Positions 62,351 to 64,000 of a DNA stretch of 64,000 nucleotides are shown piece after piece. The stretch covers positions 94,664-158,663 of the forward strand of contig CALMQS010000049.1 in assembly GCA_937871285.1 (NCBI GenBank), in the 5' to 3' direction. The notes under the pieces are model-generated. The model was not told the origin of the DNA. It made no database searches and saw only the letters and a program-made list of their open reading frames with translations. The DNA comes from an uncultured Sphingobacteriales bacterium (GTDB taxonomy: Bacteria > Bacteroidota > Bacteroidia > Chitinophagales > Chitinophagaceae). Positions within the stretch are counted from its first letter, which is position 1, and each line of letters starts with the position of its first letter. A program made the position numbers and the translations under genes.

Positions 62351-62770
62351 GGAAACAAATGTATCGTCTTTTACCAATACTATTGCTGCTGCATTTTGGC
62401 CGGATCACCAATAATATTGAACCAATCAGGGGGAGAAAAACTTTGTGGAAGCCGGCTATTGAATCACAGGTGAAACGTTCCTTGCGACGCTCCGTTCATC
62501 TGCATCGCACGGGCAGTATTGTAAATTCCGGAGTTTCAATATGCAGACAGGCCTACGGCCTTATCATTGAATTATTTTTGCATGTGGCACATCAAAATAT
62601 TAATTAGCCGCTTGCCGACAGCCTCCTTCGAATTTTTTTTTGTGGTTTATGGTTGTATTCCGCTTCGAATTTGAATATTGTCCTTTGAGATTTATTTGGC
62701 TTTTGTTATTTGCTATTTGTTTCTTTGTATTCCTCCGGATTTAGTGCTTTATGCTTCGTGCTTTCCACTC
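62351..62770. other. Non-coding stretch upstream of the cyclophilin gene
   Basis: About 420 bp. Repeat words appear in reverse orientation (TTCGAATTTGAATATTG, TTTGGCTTTTGTTATTTG, TCCGGATTTAG) near the 62771 gene. No promoter with both consensus halves was identified and no supported gene. Confidence 0.5.
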
Positions 62771-63859
62771 CTACAATCTAAAAAATATCTTCTTCTTATA
62801 TAAAAAATAGCAGAGTCCCCATTCCAATGCGAAAATGGTGAGGCAGGTAATCAGCTCCATTAGCAACTGAGGGAAGTGCGCCATGCCCATCAATCCATTG
62901 GTAACGGCGGCAACATAATCGTTAAACCACCTGCTGCCTACGATTTCAAAGAACAGATAAATGAAAATCGAATTCATGCCCACCACTGTAAAAAATAAAA
63001 GATGCTTACGGTGGTTGCGGATATCAATCCACCAGAAACATGCGGCCAATGCCAGCAGGCACCAGCCTAATGAAGCCAGTGTAAAGGATGTGGTGGCAAT
63101 GCGTTTAATGATAGGCGTTATATGCAGCCAGTCTAAACCAAAACCTACTACCAGGCAAATCGCCGCCCAGATCAGTAGCTGCTTTGCTTTGTGGCCGCTT
63201 TCGCTTAGCAGCAGTTTTCCCGCCAGTGCTCCGGCAATGGTATGCACGGCTGTAGGAATACAATTAATGGCTACCCAGCCGCCACGGTTAATTTTATTCA
63301 TTAACAGCAGGTCAACATAATTACCGAAGTTGTGCTGATCCGTAAAAGGCTGATCGAACCCCGGCACGTTGGTAAAGCGGTATAATGCTTCTGTGAGTAA
63401 TAATATGCCCGCACAAATAATGATTTGTGTTTTAACGCTGAGCCTGAAGATCAGGAAAGCCACCAGCATGGTAAAAGAAAGCTGGGTTAATACATTCCAG
63501 AGCTCAAAAGCCAGCCCGTCTTTTTTTACGGCATAATCTAATACGCCCCAAAAAAACAGCCAGCCGCTTCTTCTCAATGCTTTGCGAAAAGATTGCATCC
63601 AGGGAACGCCGTTCTGCTGTTGTTTATGCAGGGAATAGGCCATAGCCGTTCCGGCAATAAACATAAAGCCCGGCTGTATCAGGTCCCAGAACCGGAGCCC
63701 GTTCCACTTATGGTGATCGAACTGTATGGTAATGGCATGCCACCAGCTTCCCTCTGCGGCGTTATTCAGCACATGGTATAATCCTGAAGCTTCCAGGGCT
63801 AGTAATACCATAATTAAGCCACGAAGGAAATCGAGCGAAAGCAGTCTTTTTTGTAACAT
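62771..63859 (-). CDS. DUF5009/HGSNAT-like membrane acyltransferase
   Basis: 362 aa with about ten membrane segments. It opens RLLSLDFLRGLIMVLLALE, the start of the heparan-alpha-glucosaminide N-acetyltransferase-like family, with HHKWNGLRFWDLIQPGFMFIAG near residue 50 and MNSIFIYLFFEIVGSRW near 300. In lysosomal relatives the family moves acetyl groups across a membrane to a sugar; the Bacteroidota members are common near glycan-degradation genes. Function here is inferred from the family. Confidence 0.85.
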   Translation of the reverse strand: MLQKRLLSLDFLRGLIMVLLALEASGLYHVLNNAAEGSWWHAITIQFDHHKWNGLRFWDLIQPGFMFIAGTAMAYSLHKQQQNGVPWMQSFRKALRRSGWLFFWGVLDYAVKKDGLAFELWNVLTQLSFTMLVAFLIFRLSVKTQIIICAGILLLTEALYRFTNVPGFDQPFTDQHNFGNYVDLLLMNKINRGGWVAINCIPTAVHTIAGALAGKLLLSESGHKAKQLLIWAAICLVVGFGLDWLHITPIIKRIATTSFTLASLGWCLLALAACFWWIDIRNHRKHLLFFTVVGMNSIFIYLFFEIVGSRWFNDYVAAVTNGLMGMAHFPQLLMELITCLTIFALEWGLCYFLYKKKIFFRL

Positions 63860-63955
63860 TTGAAGTGATCCGTTAGGGATGAATGAAAATAATTCTGAAA
63901 AACTAAGTCAAAATTTTTTTTTTAACAAAAAAGCATAGACATTTGTGCCTCAATC

Positions 63956-64000
63956 ATGAAAAATAATACAAATAAATACTGGTGGTGGCATACAAACTCT
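63956..64000 (+). CDS. Possible start of a gene running off the window
   Basis: ATG at 63956 opens 15 codons (MKNNTNKYWWWHTNS) before the window ends. It is divergent from the acyltransferase gene across 96 bp, a normal promoter distance. A Trp-rich N-terminus suggests a real coding start, but the product cannot be identified. Confidence 0.4.
   Translation, partial: MKNNTNKYWWWHTNS

Overview
This 64 kb window comes from a member of the Bacteroidota, most likely Chitinophagaceae or a close relative. The support is threefold. The gene families are typical of that group: an OMP_b-brl_3 outer-membrane barrel with a carboxypeptidase-regulatory-like N-terminus, three DUF1080 proteins, and flexirubin/aryl-polyene type pigment genes with a tyrosine ammonia-lyase. 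Promoters match TTTG-N19-TAnnTTTG or its -7 half. Intergenic regions are short, AT-rich and full of dispersed repeat words. No tRNA, rRNA, CRISPR array or prophage was recognised.

Layout. (1) 0.1-4.8 kb: a Tat-exported TIM-barrel isomerase-like protein, a DUF1080 protein and a large outer-membrane barrel. (2) 5.4-7.3 kb: housekeeping atpG and scpB. (3) 7.4-13.7 kb: first half of a flexirubin/aryl-polyene gene set (AMP-dependent ligase, TAL, FabG, ketosynthase, ACP, LpxL-like acyltransferase). (4) 13.9-22.8 kb: an AT-rich accessory island with a YD-repeat lipoprotein, a Fic gene broken by an in-frame TGA, and a four-gene operon (RmuC-like protein, vWA protein, PP2C phosphatase, HhH protein kinase) framed by two copies of a structured palindromic element. 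A truncated GNAT-like remnant and a 55-aa partner ORF follow. (5) 22.8-29.7 kb: a YbhGFSR-like ABC-2 exporter (two permeases, two ATPases, HlyD-like adaptor, TolC-like channel) with a TetR regulator and a perfect 14-2-14 palindromic operator candidate. (6) 30.4-41.5 kb: second half of the pigment set (two non-identical hotdog dehydratase subunits, thioesterase, three ketosynthase-fold proteins plus a half-size one, ACP, methyltransferase, WxWxIP flavoprotein, deacetylase, LolA and a lipoprotein). (7) 41.5-50.9 kb: mixed metabolic genes (SelW-like protein, acetoacetyl-CoA synthetase, AI-2E transporter family, ceramidase-like hydrolase, aldo/keto reductase, free-Met-R-sulfoxide reductase, DUF1080). 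(8) 51.2-56.6 kb: a histidine operon (promoter, His-rich leader peptide, terminator, hisG, hisD, hisC, a cytochrome c, bifunctional hisB). (9) 57-64 kb: ZIP transporter, O-methyltransferase, third DUF1080, phosphodiesterase/phosphatase with PA14, cyclophilin, and a DUF5009/HGSNAT-like membrane acyltransferase.

How the parts fit. TAL would make p-coumarate. The AMP ligase and ACPs would load the starter. The ketosynthase/chain-length-factor set, FabG and the hotdog pair would extend and dehydrate it into an aryl polyene. The flavoprotein and methyltransferase would decorate the ring. The acyltransferase, LolA, lipoprotein and possibly the exporter would place the product in the envelope. These roles are inferred from family membership and gene order. 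The most unusual feature is the kinase/phosphatase/vWA/RmuC cassette with its matched boundary elements.
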